Shown: piece after piece, positions 25,360 to 33,693 of the stretch
Position numbering within the stretch: the stretch's first letter is position 1
Layout: each line of letters opens with the position of its first letter
Source of the DNA: Pseudomonas wenzhouensis
GTDB lineage: Bacteria > Pseudomonadota > Gammaproteobacteria > Pseudomonadales > Pseudomonadaceae
Direction: 5' to 3'
Assembly: GCF_021029445.1 (NCBI RefSeq)
Contig: NZ_CP072610.1
Coordinates: 4,216,001 to 4,280,000, forward strand
Length of the DNA: 64,000 bases
The notes under the pieces: model-generated
What the model saw: only the letters and a program-made list of their open reading frames with translations
What the model was told of the DNA's origin: nothing
Database searches by the model: none
Translations under genes and position numbers: made by a program

Positions 25360-25731
25360 TCAGGCCAGTCTCCAGGCCGCCAAACCCAGGCACAGCCAGC
25401 CAACCAGGAAGGCGACACCGCCGAACGGAGTAATGATGCCCAGCTTGCCGATACCGCTGAGGGTCAGCAGGTAGAGGCTGCCGGAAAACAGCAAGATCCC
25501 CAGGGCGAAAGCGCCACCTGCCAGGTTCACCAGCCGTCCCGGCATCTGCAGCGCCAGCAGACCGACGCCGAACAATGCCAGCGCATGAATCAACTGGTAA
25601 TGGGTACCGGTCTGGAAAACCGCCAGATATTCGGGAGTCAGCCTTTGCTTCAGGCCGTGGGCGGCGAAAGCCCCCAGGGCAACACCGGTGAAGCCGGCGA
25701 ACGCGGACAACAGTAGCCAGAGACGGGCCAT
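25360..25731 (-). CDS. DUF423 family membrane protein
   Basis: This 123-residue protein has four hydrophobic helices and the DUF423 pattern GALGAFAAHGLK (here GVALGAFAAHGLKQRL), YQLIHALALFGVGLL and TPFGGVAFLVGWLCL. Function is unknown. It lies upstream of thiS with about 100 bases between, so it may share a transcript. Confidence 0.87.
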   Translation of the reverse strand: MARLWLLLSAFAGFTGVALGAFAAHGLKQRLTPEYLAVFQTGTHYQLIHALALFGVGLLALQMPGRLVNLAGGAFALGILLFSGSLYLLTLSGIGKLGIITPFGGVAFLVGWLCLGLAAWRLA

Positions 25732-25838
25732 GGAAACTCCTGATGAGATGGACCTGAACGCAGTTTAACCATTGAGGCCGAAGGCGAATGGGGCGTTATT
25801 GTCACACCCGGGTATCGGGCGGGAATTTCCTCAGCGCT

Positions 25839-25998
25839 TTTTTGTTGCTTGCCATCCATGGCGGCAACCCTTCGGGCCGTCGCAAAGCGACGTCAAAAAT
25901 TGCTCCCGGCATTTTTTGTTGCCTGCCATCCTTGGCGGCAACCCTAGCGAGCCGACTACAGCGCTGACGTCAAAAATCGCTCCCGGCGATTTTTTGTT
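25839..25998. repeat. Family D repeat, two tandem copies
   Basis: Two units of about 75-79 bases follow each other. Each has TTTTTTGTTGC, GCCATCC, TGGCGGCAACCC, a GACGTCAAAAAT segment and GCTCCCGGC. A partial third TTTTTTGTT ends the array just upstream of mtgA. The first unit's GTCGCAAAGCGAC forms a hairpin. A diverged single copy is at 3435-3503 on the other strand. The array fills most of the gap of about 300 bases before mtgA. Confidence 0.7.
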
Positions 25999-26032
25999 TT
26001 AATAGCGCCACGCCCAATCATTGCGAGACACC

Positions 26033-26743
26033 ATGCTCCGAGCCCTGACCCGCCGCCTGCTGAAACTGCTGCTCTGGCTGATACTGGCCAGCGCCCTGCT
26101 GGTGCTCGTGTTGCGCTGGGTGCCGCCGCCCGGTACGGCGCTGATGGTCGAGCGTAAGGTCGAATCCTGGGGCAGCGGGCAATCGCTGCAGCTCAAGCGC
26201 CAGTGGCGCCCGTGGAACGAGTTGCCGGATCACCTGAAAATGGCGGTGATCGCCGCCGAAGACCAGAAATTTGCCGAACACTGGGGTTTCGATGTCGGCG
26301 CGATTCAGGCGGCACTGGCACACAACCAGAGCGGCGGCTCGCTGCGTGGCGCCAGCACCCTCAGCCAGCAGGTGGCCAAAAACCTGTTCCTCTGGTCTGG
26401 CCGTAGCTGGCTGCGCAAGGGGCTGGAAGCCTGGTTCACTGCGCTGATCGAACTGTTCTGGTCGAAGGAACGCATCCTCGAGGTCTATCTCAACAGCGTC
26501 GAATGGGGCGATGGCATCTTCGGCGCCGAAGCGGCTGCGCAGCATCATTTCGGCGTTGGCGCGCCGTACCTCAATCGACAGCAGGCCAGCCAGTTGGCCG
26601 CGGTGCTGCCCAATCCGCTGCGCTGGAGTGCGGGCCGGCCGGACGCCTACGTCAATCGCCGCGCCGCCTGGATTCGCCAGCAGATGAACCAGCTCGGCGG
26701 CAGCCACTACCTCAATCAGCTCAAGCCGAATCGTCCCGATTGA
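26033..26743 (+). CDS. mtgA: Monofunctional peptidoglycan transglycosylase MtgA
   Basis: This 236-residue GT51 enzyme polymerises lipid II into glycan strands. A single transmembrane helix covers residues 8-29. The catalytic Glu76 sits in IAAEDQKFAEHWGFD, followed by GASTLSQQVAKNLFLW and the second Glu region KERILEVYLNSVEWG. It has no transpeptidase domain. Start at the ATG; a TTG four codons upstream is possible. Confidence 0.95.
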   Translation: MLRALTRRLLKLLLWLILASALLVLVLRWVPPPGTALMVERKVESWGSGQSLQLKRQWRPWNELPDHLKMAVIAAEDQKFAEHWGFDVGAIQAALAHNQSGGSLRGASTLSQQVAKNLFLWSGRSWLRKGLEAWFTALIELFWSKERILEVYLNSVEWGDGIFGAEAAAQHHFGVGAPYLNRQQASQLAAVLPNPLRWSAGRPDAYVNRRAAWIRQQMNQLGGSHYLNQLKPNRPD

Positions 26744-26762
26744 TGGCCACGCTGGCTGTAAG

Positions 26763-27359
26763 CTAGCGGGTAGCGCGAAACGCCTTGCGCGGGACGGCGT
26801 GCAACAGTTCGACCTCGTCACCGCGCAGATGCACGGTCAGCCCCCATTGCGGATAGACCCAGGCCTGGCCTTCGGCCAGCTCCAGAGTCAGGCGTGGCTG
26901 CCCGAGACTGGCGGCCAGGCGCTCACTGGCCAGCGCATCAGGCGCTTGCAGGGTCAGACTGGCAATAGCAAAACCGGCCATCTGCTCACTCAACGAGTCA
27001 TCCAGCACGGTGTCGGTATCGCCTGATTTCAGGCCTTGTGCAGCCATCAGACTGTCGCGCTGGCCCTGGCTCAGAACCAGTTCAGCCTGCAGCAACCACT
27101 CGCCCTCTTCGCCTTCGAGCGTTACTCGATACAACAGCCGTGCACCATCCGGACGCGGCTGCAGCCACAGCTCACCCGGGGCCAACCGCTGTATATCCCG
27201 CAGCGCCAGACCATCGTCAGCCAGCGGCAGCAACAGCGCATCGCGCCATTGCTGCAAATGGGCCACCGGCTTGACCTCGGTACTGCGCATCAGCCAGGCG
27301 CCCCAGGCGAAGAATAGCGCGGCGACGATCACGAAGAGCAGCCGCGGGGTTTTGTTCAT
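26763..27359 (-). CDS. Hypothetical membrane-anchored protein next to rpoH
   Basis: This 198-residue protein has one N-terminal hydrophobic helix (residues 5-24, RLLFVIVAALFFAWGAWLM) and a beta-rich soluble part that probably faces the periplasm. I do not recognise a named domain. I chose the ATG at 27359 because GGAG lies seven bases upstream; the ATG at 27365 is too close to it. It is downstream of rpoH on the same strand behind a terminator. P. aeruginosa has a hypothetical gene in the same place as I recall. Confidence 0.7.
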   Translation of the reverse strand: MNKTPRLLFVIVAALFFAWGAWLMRSTEVKPVAHLQQWRDALLLPLADDGLALRDIQRLAPGELWLQPRPDGARLLYRVTLEGEEGEWLLQAELVLSQGQRDSLMAAQGLKSGDTDTVLDDSLSEQMAGFAIASLTLQAPDALASERLAASLGQPRLTLELAEGQAWVYPQWGLTVHLRGDEVELLHAVPRKAFRATR

Positions 27360-27378
27360 GACCATGCTCCAGACAGCA

Positions 27379-27406
27379 AAAAGCCGCACCAGTGGGTGCG
27401 GCTTTT
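27379..27406 (-). terminator. Rho-independent terminator of rpoH
   Basis: AAAAGCCGCACC pairs with GGTGCGGCTTTT across a four-base loop. On the minus strand the second arm ends in a T run. It lies 17 bases past the rpoH stop. Confidence 0.88.
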
Positions 27407-27422
27407 CGGGATAACGACAGGC

Positions 27423-28277
27423 TCAGGCAGCAATGCAGCCCTTGAGCTTGTTCATCGCGTTCTTTTCGAGCTGGCGAATGCGCTCGGCCGACACGTTGTA
27501 CTTGGCAGCCAGGTCGTGCAGCGTCGCTTTCTCTTCGGCCAGCCAGCGCTGGTAAAGGATGTCGCGGCTGCGCTCGTCGAGGCTTTCCAGCGCTTCGTGC
27601 AGGTTGCTGCTGGCACTGTCGCTCCAGTCGGCATCCTCGAGCTGGCGTGCCGGGTCGTAGCGGTGGTCTTCCAGGTAATGCGCAGGCGACTGGAAGGCGC
27701 TGTCATCGTCGGCATCGGCGGCCGGGTCGAAGGCCATGTCCTGGCCGGTCAGGCGACTTTCCATCTCGCGCACTTCATGCGGCTCGACGCCCAGGCTTTC
27801 CGCTACGGCAGTCACTTCATCGTTGTTCAGCCAGGCCAGACGCTTCTTCTGGCTGCGCAGGTTGAAGAACAGTTTGCGCTGGGCCTTGGTGGTGGCCACC
27901 TTGACGATGCGCCAGTTCTTCAGGATGAACTCGTGAATTTCCGCGCGAATCCAGTGCACGGCGAAAGACACCAGGCGCACGCCCATTTCCGGGTTGAAGC
28001 GCTTGACCGCCTTCATCAGGCCGACATTGCCTTCCTGAATCAGGTCGGCCTGGGCCAGGCCATAACCGGAGTAGCTGCGAGCGATATGCACGACGAAACG
28101 CAGGTGGGCCAGCACCATTTGGCGGGCGGCCTCGAGATCCTGCTGGTAGTAGAGATTTTCGGCCAGTTCACGCTCCTGCTCGGGCGTCAGCAGCGGAATG
28201 CTGTTGACCGCATGCACGTAAGCTTCCAGGTTGGCGCCTGGAACAAGGGCATGAACAGGTTGCAAGGAAGTGGACAT
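27423..28277 (-). CDS. rpoH: Heat-shock sigma factor RpoH (sigma-32)
   Basis: The 284-residue sigma factor directs transcription of heat-shock genes. Region 2 ([31 protein letters not shown]) and region 4 ([27 protein letters not shown]) flank the RpoH box QRKLFFNLR, which is diagnostic. I start at [14 protein letters not shown]; the longer frame is upstream of the normal N-terminus. Located downstream of ftsEX, as in most gammaproteobacteria. Confidence 0.97.
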   Translation of the reverse strand: MSTSLQPVHALVPGANLEAYVHAVNSIPLLTPEQERELAENLYYQQDLEAARQMVLAHLRFVVHIARSYSGYGLAQADLIQEGNVGLMKAVKRFNPEMGVRLVSFAVHWIRAEIHEFILKNWRIVKVATTKAQRKLFFNLRSQKKRLAWLNNDEVTAVAESLGVEPHEVREMESRLTGQDMAFDPAADADDDSAFQSPAHYLEDHRYDPARQLEDADWSDSASSNLHEALESLDERSRDILYQRWLAEEKATLHDLAAKYNVSAERIRQLEKNAMNKLKGCIAA

Positions 28278-28405
28278 TCGAATCCTCCGATTCACAAAAC
28301 GCGTGCAGTGTAGCACTGCGCTATCTGATGCAGGGCCTGTGGATAAGTTCCCTGCCATATAGTCAATATCAACCAAAACAATGGCTTGTCAGCCTGCGTT
28401 CAGCA

Positions 28406-29422
28406 TCAGCGCGGCGCAAGCTCGTTCAGATGCCGGGCCACTGCCAGCCAGGCGCCAATATAGCCCAACAGCACGGCGCCGAGCAGCAGCGAAAAACCGT
28501 CGGCAGAAGGTACTCCACCCAGCGCGAAATCGCTACCGTACAAGCCGGCCAAACGTACTACCGCATCGTTCAGCCAATCCAGGCCGAAGGCCAGCAGCAA
28601 CCAGGCGAAGATACCGGCGCCGAAGCCGTACAACGCGCCCATATAAAGGAAGGGCCGGCGCACATAGCCATCGGTGCCGCCCACCAGCTTGATCACCTCG
28701 ATCTCGGCGCGGCGGTTCTCGATGTGCAGGCGGATGGTATTGCCGATCACCAGCAGCAGCGCCAGGATCAGCAGCAGGCTGAGGCCGAAGACGAAACGAT
28801 CACCCAGCTTGAGGATGGCGGTCAGGCGCTCGACCCAGACCAGATCGAGCTGCGCCTGCTCCACCTTGGGCAGCTCCGCCAGGCGCTGGCGCAGGGCTTC
28901 GAGCTTGGCCTTGTCGACTTCCTTGGGCGTGACCAGCACCACGCCCGGCAGCGGATTCTCCGGCAACTCCTTGAGCGCCTGGCCCAGGCCGGACAGTTGC
29001 TGGAACTCTTCCAGCGCCTGTTCGCGGCTGATCCACTCGGCCTCGGCGACGTCATCCATCGCCGCGATCTGCTCGCGCAGCGCCTGGCCGTCGCGCTCGC
29101 CAGCGGACATGTCGAGGAACAGGGATATCTGCGCGGCACGCTGCCAGGAGCCGCCGAGCTTCTCGACGTTGTCCAGCAGCAGCGACAGGCCCATGGGCAG
29201 GCTCAACGCCACGGCCATCACCAGGCAGGTGAAGAAACTGCCGATGGGCTGACGCGCCAGGCGGCGCAGGCTGTCGACCAGGCTGGCGCGGTGGCTTTCC
29301 AGCCAGGCGTTGAACAGCGTGCGGAAATCCGGCTCGTCCGCCGGGCCATCGACCACCTTGTTGCGCGGCGCCGCGCCGACGCGCTCAGCCGGTTGCGGCG
29401 TGGGCATCTTCGATGCACTCAT
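28406..29422 (-). CDS. ftsX: Cell division protein FtsX
   Basis: The 338-residue membrane subunit of FtsEX links the divisome to periplasmic amidase activation. A cytoplasmic N-terminal tail precedes TM1 (about 62-83), then a periplasmic domain to about residue 205, and three more helices at about 210-235, 260-285 and 305-330. It overlaps the ftsE stop by one base, so translation is coupled. Confidence 0.96.
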   Translation of the reverse strand: MSASKMPTPQPAERVGAAPRNKVVDGPADEPDFRTLFNAWLESHRASLVDSLRRLARQPIGSFFTCLVMAVALSLPMGLSLLLDNVEKLGGSWQRAAQISLFLDMSAGERDGQALREQIAAMDDVAEAEWISREQALEEFQQLSGLGQALKELPENPLPGVVLVTPKEVDKAKLEALRQRLAELPKVEQAQLDLVWVERLTAILKLGDRFVFGLSLLLILALLLVIGNTIRLHIENRRAEIEVIKLVGGTDGYVRRPFLYMGALYGFGAGIFAWLLLAFGLDWLNDAVVRLAGLYGSDFALGGVPSADGFSLLLGAVLLGYIGAWLAVARHLNELAPR

Positions 29423-30090
29423 CAGGCAGCCTCCCCATCACCGATCAGACGACCGCGTTGCAGGGTGAGCATGCGCTGACGCATACGTGCGATCAGCGCC
29501 AGGTCGTGGCTGGCGATCAGCACGGTGGTGCCCAACTGGTTGATGTCTTCGAACACGCCCATGATCTCGGCAGCCAGGCGCGGATCGAGGTTACCGGTAG
29601 GCTCATCCGCCAGCAGCAGGGCCGGACGGTGGACGATGGCACGGGCGATGCCAACACGCTGCTGTTGCCCGGTGGACAGATCGCCAGGCGATTGCGCCGC
29701 CTTGTCGCTGAGGCTGACGCGCTCCAGTGCGGCACCAACGCGCTTGGCGATCTCCGGCTTGGACAGGCCGAGAATCTGCAGCGGCAGGGCGACGTTGTCG
29801 TACACGGTACGGTCGAACAGCAATTGATGGTTCTGGAACACCACGCCGATCTGCCGGCGCAGGAAGGGAATCTGCGCGTTGGTGATGGTGGACAGATCCT
29901 GCCCGGCCAGCAGCAACTTACCGCTGGTAGGCCGCTCCATCGCCAGCAGCAAACGCAGCAGCGTGCTCTTGCCGGCGCCGGAGTGACCGGTGACGAAGAG
30001 AAATTCGCCCGGGCGAACGCGGAAAGTCAGCTCGTGCAGCCCGACATGGCCATTGGGGTAACGCTTGGCGACCTGCTCGAATCGGATCAT
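29422..30090 (-). CDS. ftsE: Cell division ATP-binding protein FtsE
   Basis: The 222-residue ABC ATPase has Walker A GHSGAGKST at 35-43, the signature LSTGQQQRVGIARA, Walker B LLADEPTGNLD and the switch His in IASHDLAL. It partners FtsX. Its start overlaps the ftsY stop by four bases (ATGA). Confidence 0.97.
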   Translation of the reverse strand: MIRFEQVAKRYPNGHVGLHELTFRVRPGEFLFVTGHSGAGKSTLLRLLLAMERPTSGKLLLAGQDLSTITNAQIPFLRRQIGVVFQNHQLLFDRTVYDNVALPLQILGLSKPEIAKRVGAALERVSLSDKAAQSPGDLSTGQQQRVGIARAIVHRPALLLADEPTGNLDPRLAAEIMGVFEDINQLGTTVLIASHDLALIARMRQRMLTLQRGRLIGDGEAA

Positions 30091-31406
30091 CCGCGCTCAC
30101 GCTCCTCGAAGAGTGCCTGGACGAAAGCCTGCGCCTCGAACGGGCGCAGATCATCGATGCCCTCGCCCACGCCGATGTAGCGAATCGGCAGGCCGAACTG
30201 CTTGGCCAGGGCGAAGATGACGCCGCCCTTGGCGGTGCCATCGAGTTTGGTCAGCGCCAGGCCGGTGAGATTGACCGTCTGGTTGAACTGCTTGGCCTGG
30301 TTGATGGCGTTCTGCCCGGTGCCGGCATCGAGCACCAGCAGCACTTCGTGCGGCGCGGTGTCGTCCAGCTTGCCGATCACCCGGCGCACCTTCTTCAACT
30401 CTTCCATCAGGTTATCTTTGGTGTGCAGGCGCCCGGCGGTATCGGCGATCAGCACATCGATACCACGCGACTTGGCCGCCTGCACCGCATCGAAGATCAC
30501 CGAGGCCGAGTCGGCGCCGGTGTGCTGGGCGATGACCGCGATGTTGTTGCGCTCACCCCACACCTGCAGTTGCTCCACCGCAGCGGCGCGGAAGGTGTCG
30601 CCAGCGGCGAGCATGACCTTCTTGCCTTCGAGCTGGAGTTTCTTGGCCAGCTTGCCGATGGTGGTGGTCTTGCCCACGCCGTTCACGCCGACGACGAGAA
30701 TCACGTAAGGCTGTTTGGCAGTGTCGATGACCAGCGGCTGCTCGACCGGCTTGAGCAGGGTCACCAGCTCCTCCTGCAGCGCCTTGTACAGGGCGCCGCT
30801 GTCGGCCAGTTCCTTGCGCGCCACGCGCTTGGTCAGGTTGCCGATGATGGTGGTGGTCGCCTCGACGCCAACGTCAGCGGTGAGCAGACGGGTTTCCAGA
30901 TCGTCGAGCAAGTCATCGTCGATAGCCTTCTTGCCGAGGAACAGGCTGGCCATCCCTTCGCCAAGGCTGGCGCTGGTCTTGGACAGGCCTTGCTTGAGGC
31001 GGGCGAAGAAGCTCGGCTTTTCCTGCGTGGCCGCTGCAGCGACGGGAGCCGGTAATGCCGCCACGGGCGCTGCCTCGACGACAGGTTCGGGCACGACCGG
31101 CTGCGGCTGCACAGCTGCAGCGACAATCGGCGGCTCAACGACGTGCGGCTCAGGCGGCGCTGACGGAGCGGGCGCGACTTCAGCCACCTCCACCGCGACC
31201 GCTGGTACGGCTTCGGGCGCGGGCGGCGACTCGACAGGCGCCTGAGCAGCAGGTTGCTCAACGGGCGCGGGCTGAGCGGGCTCGGCAGTCGTCTCTGCCG
31301 GTTTCTTGCGCCACCAGCTGAACAGGGATTTCTTTTCTTCGCTCACGGGCTGGGCTTGGGGGTCGGTCACGGCCGGTGAGTTCTTGTCGTCTTTGGAACC
31401 AAACAT
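30087..31406 (-). CDS. ftsY: Signal recognition particle receptor FtsY
   Basis: This 439-residue GTPase docks SRP-bound ribosomes at the membrane. An N-terminal A domain of about 130 residues is rich in Pro, Ala, Glu and Val (many PAP/VEVAE repeats) after MFGSKDDKNS. The NG domain has GVNGVGKTTT, DTAGR, and TKLDGTAKGG. I used the ATG at 31406; the longer frame upstream is not FtsY-like. First gene of ftsY-ftsE-ftsX. Confidence 0.96.
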   Translation of the reverse strand: MFGSKDDKNSPAVTDPQAQPVSEEKKSLFSWWRKKPAETTAEPAQPAPVEQPAAQAPVESPPAPEAVPAVAVEVAEVAPAPSAPPEPHVVEPPIVAAAVQPQPVVPEPVVEAAPVAALPAPVAAAATQEKPSFFARLKQGLSKTSASLGEGMASLFLGKKAIDDDLLDDLETRLLTADVGVEATTTIIGNLTKRVARKELADSGALYKALQEELVTLLKPVEQPLVIDTAKQPYVILVVGVNGVGKTTTIGKLAKKLQLEGKKVMLAAGDTFRAAAVEQLQVWGERNNIAVIAQHTGADSASVIFDAVQAAKSRGIDVLIADTAGRLHTKDNLMEELKKVRRVIGKLDDTAPHEVLLVLDAGTGQNAINQAKQFNQTVNLTGLALTKLDGTAKGGVIFALAKQFGLPIRYIGVGEGIDDLRPFEAQAFVQALFEERERG

Positions 31407-31746
31407 GGGTCTTCTCAAAGGGGCGAGCAGCCATTGCAGGCAGTGGGTGCCGCAGGCGCATCCGGAAAAATTCGCTTGCCAGGCTCGGCCCGGGGCAACC
31501 GCCCGCACGGGCACTGCAAAGAGCTTGCGCTGTACGAAACAGCCCGAGACTTTACCACTTTAGCGGGCCGCCGCGCAGCGTTACGCCAGGCCAGTTGCCT
31601 GCCACTGATCAGGCGCTTGCCGTCATGGGCATGACCAGGGCAACAGCCTCTGACGGCGATAGCAAAAAGCTATACAACAGTTGTACAAATCCATGCACAA
31701 TCGGCGAACTTCTTTCCAAGCCCAACCTTGTTGCGGGGTCGCCAGC
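31407..31746. other. Divergent ftsY/BLUF intergenic region
   Basis: I see no gene in these 340 bases. It must hold the ftsY promoter and that of the BLUF gene. A short perfect dyad lies at 31673-31685. Confidence 0.5.
31673..31685 (+). promoter_or_regulatory. Short dyad upstream of the BLUF gene
   Basis: TACAAC-A-GTTGTA is a perfect inverted repeat, with TGTACA overlapping its right arm, about 60 bases upstream of the BLUF start. It could bind a dimeric regulator. The spacing does not match the light-responsive LitR/CarH-type operator I recall, so no regulator is proposed. Confidence 0.35.
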
Positions 31747-32181
31747 ATGCTTGTCCGCCTAACCTATGCCAGCCGCGCCAGCCATGGCATCTCTTCACAG
31801 TTGATCCGCGAGATTCTCGACAGCTCGCAACGCAACAATCCGGCACGCGGCCTCACCGGCATCCTCTGCTGCAATGCCGATACCTTTCTCCAGGCGCTGG
31901 AAGGGCCGCGAAACGCCATCAATGCGTTGTACAACCGCCTGGCCGAGGACAACCGCCACAAGGATCTGACGATCCTCGACTATGAAGAGATCAGCGTACG
32001 CCGCTATGCCAACTGGAGCATGGGCTGGGCAGGCGCCAAGCAGGCCAACAGAGAACTGTTTCTGAAATATTCCTGCAGCGACCGCCTCGACCCCTTCAGC
32101 ATGTGCGCCGAGCAGGTCAACGGCCTGTTGCTGGAGCTTGCGGCGAACGTCAGCACCATCAACGCGCCGATCATCGACTGA
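31747..32181 (+). CDS. BLUF-domain blue-light photoreceptor
   Basis: This 144-residue protein is one BLUF domain with a short helical C-terminus. The flavin-contacting residues align with those of AppA: Tyr7 (LTYASRA), Asn31 (RNNPARGLTG), Gln49 (FLQALEG), Trp90 and Met92 (ANWSMGW), with the same spacing. BLUF domains sense blue light through FAD and act through partner proteins when, as here, no output domain is attached. Start at MLVRLTYAS; the upstream frame is ignored. Its partner is not evident nearby. Confidence 0.92.
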   Translation: MLVRLTYASRASHGISSQLIREILDSSQRNNPARGLTGILCCNADTFLQALEGPRNAINALYNRLAEDNRHKDLTILDYEEISVRRYANWSMGWAGAKQANRELFLKYSCSDRLDPFSMCAEQVNGLLLELAANVSTINAPIID

Positions 32182-32325
32182 TTGCAATTCGCCGTGCCGC
32201 AGAACCTAACCGCATGTGCCGCTGTCGGAACGGCGGGCGGTGCCTCGTGTGTGGATGGGGTATCCTGACGCCCTCTTGTCAACGGCGGTTCGACCGCCTC
32301 GGCCATCCAAACAGGACGACACCTG

Positions 32326-33693
32326 ATGATTGTCACTGCACGCCGCACCCTTGGCCTGATTCTGGGGGTGCTTTGCCTGCCGCTGGCGGCGTTCGCTGCT
32401 GCGCCGCAGCCCACTCATGAATTTACGCTCGACAATGGCCTCAAGGTCATCGTCCGCGAGGATCACCGCGCGCCGGTGGTGGTTTCGCAGATCTGGTACA
32501 AGGTCGGCTCCAGCTACGAGACGCCCGGTTCCACCGGTCTGTCGCACGCGCTGGAACACATGATGTTCAAGGGCAGCGGCAAGTTCGGCCCCGGCGAAGC
32601 CTCGCGCATCCTGCGCGAGCTGGGCGCCGAGGAAAATGCCTTCACCAGCGACGACTACACCGCCTATTACCAGGTGCTGGCCAGCGACCGCCTGGGCGTG
32701 GCGCTGGAGCTGGAAGCAGACCGCCTGGCCAGCCTGAAGCTGCCGGCCGACGAGTTCGCCAAGGAAATCGAAGTCATCAAGGAAGAGCGCCGCCTGCGCA
32801 CCGACGACCGCCCGTCTTCGCTGGCCTACGAGCGCTTCAAGGCCATGGCGTATCCGGCCAGCGGCTACAGCATCCCCACCATCGGCTGGATGGCCGACCT
32901 CGACCGCATGCATATCGACGACCTGCGTGCCTGGCACCAGAAGTGGTACGCACCGAACAACGCCACTCTGGTAGTGGTCGGTGACGTCAGCGTGGATGAG
33001 GTCAAGAGCCAGGTGCAGCGTTACTTCGGCGACATCCCGCGCGCTGACGTGCCCACTGCCAAACTGCCACTGGAGCTGGCCGCGCCGGGCGAACGTCGCA
33101 CCACGCTATACCTCAAGACGCAGTTGCCGAGCCTGATCATGGGCTTCAACGTGCCGGGCCTGGCCACCGCCGAAACACCGCGCCAGGTCTATGCCCTGCG
33201 CCTGGCCGCCGCGCTGCTCGACGGCGGTTACAGCGCACGCCTGTCCACCCGCCTGGAGCGTGGCGAAGAGCTCGTGTCCGGCGCCAGCGCCTGGTACAAC
33301 GCCTTCACCCGTGGCGACAGCCTGTTCATTCTCTCTGCCACGCCCAACGTGCAGAAGGGCAAGACCTTGGAGCAGGCCGAAGCCGGCTTTTGGCGCGAGC
33401 TGGAAGAGCTGAAGAAAGCCCCGCCGTCCGCCGCCGAACTGGCCCGCGTACGCGCCCAGGTGATCGCCGGCCTGGTGTTCGAGCGCGACTCGATCACCAG
33501 CCAGGCCACCAGCATCGGCCAACTGGAAACCGTCGGCCTGTCCTGGCAACTGATCGACCAGGAACTGGCCGAGCTGGAAGCCGTGACCCCGGCGGACATC
33601 CAGCAGGCTGCCCGTACTTTCTTCGTTCGCGACCGTCTGAGCGTCGCCCACGTACTGCCTGAAGAATCCCGTAATGAGGAGTCCCACCCATGA
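32326..33693 (+). CDS. M16 family zinc peptidase, catalytic subunit
   Basis: This 455-residue periplasmic peptidase has a signal peptide (LGVLCLPLAAFAAA). The inverted zinc motif HALEH gives His74, Glu77 and His78, with Glu154 (IKEERR) as third ligand. Two M16 domains are present. It probably pairs with the next gene product, which lacks the zinc motif, in the manner of mitochondrial processing peptidase. The two genes overlap by ATGA. Confidence 0.92.
   Translation: MIVTARRTLGLILGVLCLPLAAFAAAPQPTHEFTLDNGLKVIVREDHRAPVVVSQIWYKVGSSYETPGSTGLSHALEHMMFKGSGKFGPGEASRILRELGAEENAFTSDDYTAYYQVLASDRLGVALELEADRLASLKLPADEFAKEIEVIKEERRLRTDDRPSSLAYERFKAMAYPASGYSIPTIGWMADLDRMHIDDLRAWHQKWYAPNNATLVVVGDVSVDEVKSQVQRYFGDIPRADVPTAKLPLELAAPGERRTTLYLKTQLPSLIMGFNVPGLATAETPRQVYALRLAAALLDGGYSARLSTRLERGEELVSGASAWYNAFTRGDSLFILSATPNVQKGKTLEQAEAGFWRELEELKKAPPSAAELARVRAQVIAGLVFERDSITSQATSIGQLETVGLSWQLIDQELAELEAVTPADIQQAARTFFVRDRLSVAHVLPEESRNEESHP

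Noticed and set aside
25839..25998. CRISPR array
   Set aside because: There are just two long diverged units without spacers between identical repeats, and no cas genes are present.
28406..29479. Open frame on the plus strand opposite ftsX (28328-29479)
   Set aside because: It mirrors ftsX and lacks any family signature.
31673..31692. LitR/CarH-type light-responsive operator upstream of the BLUF gene
   Set aside because: TATACA and TGTACA are only five bases apart, while the operator I recall has a 12-base spacer; only the simple dyad is reported.
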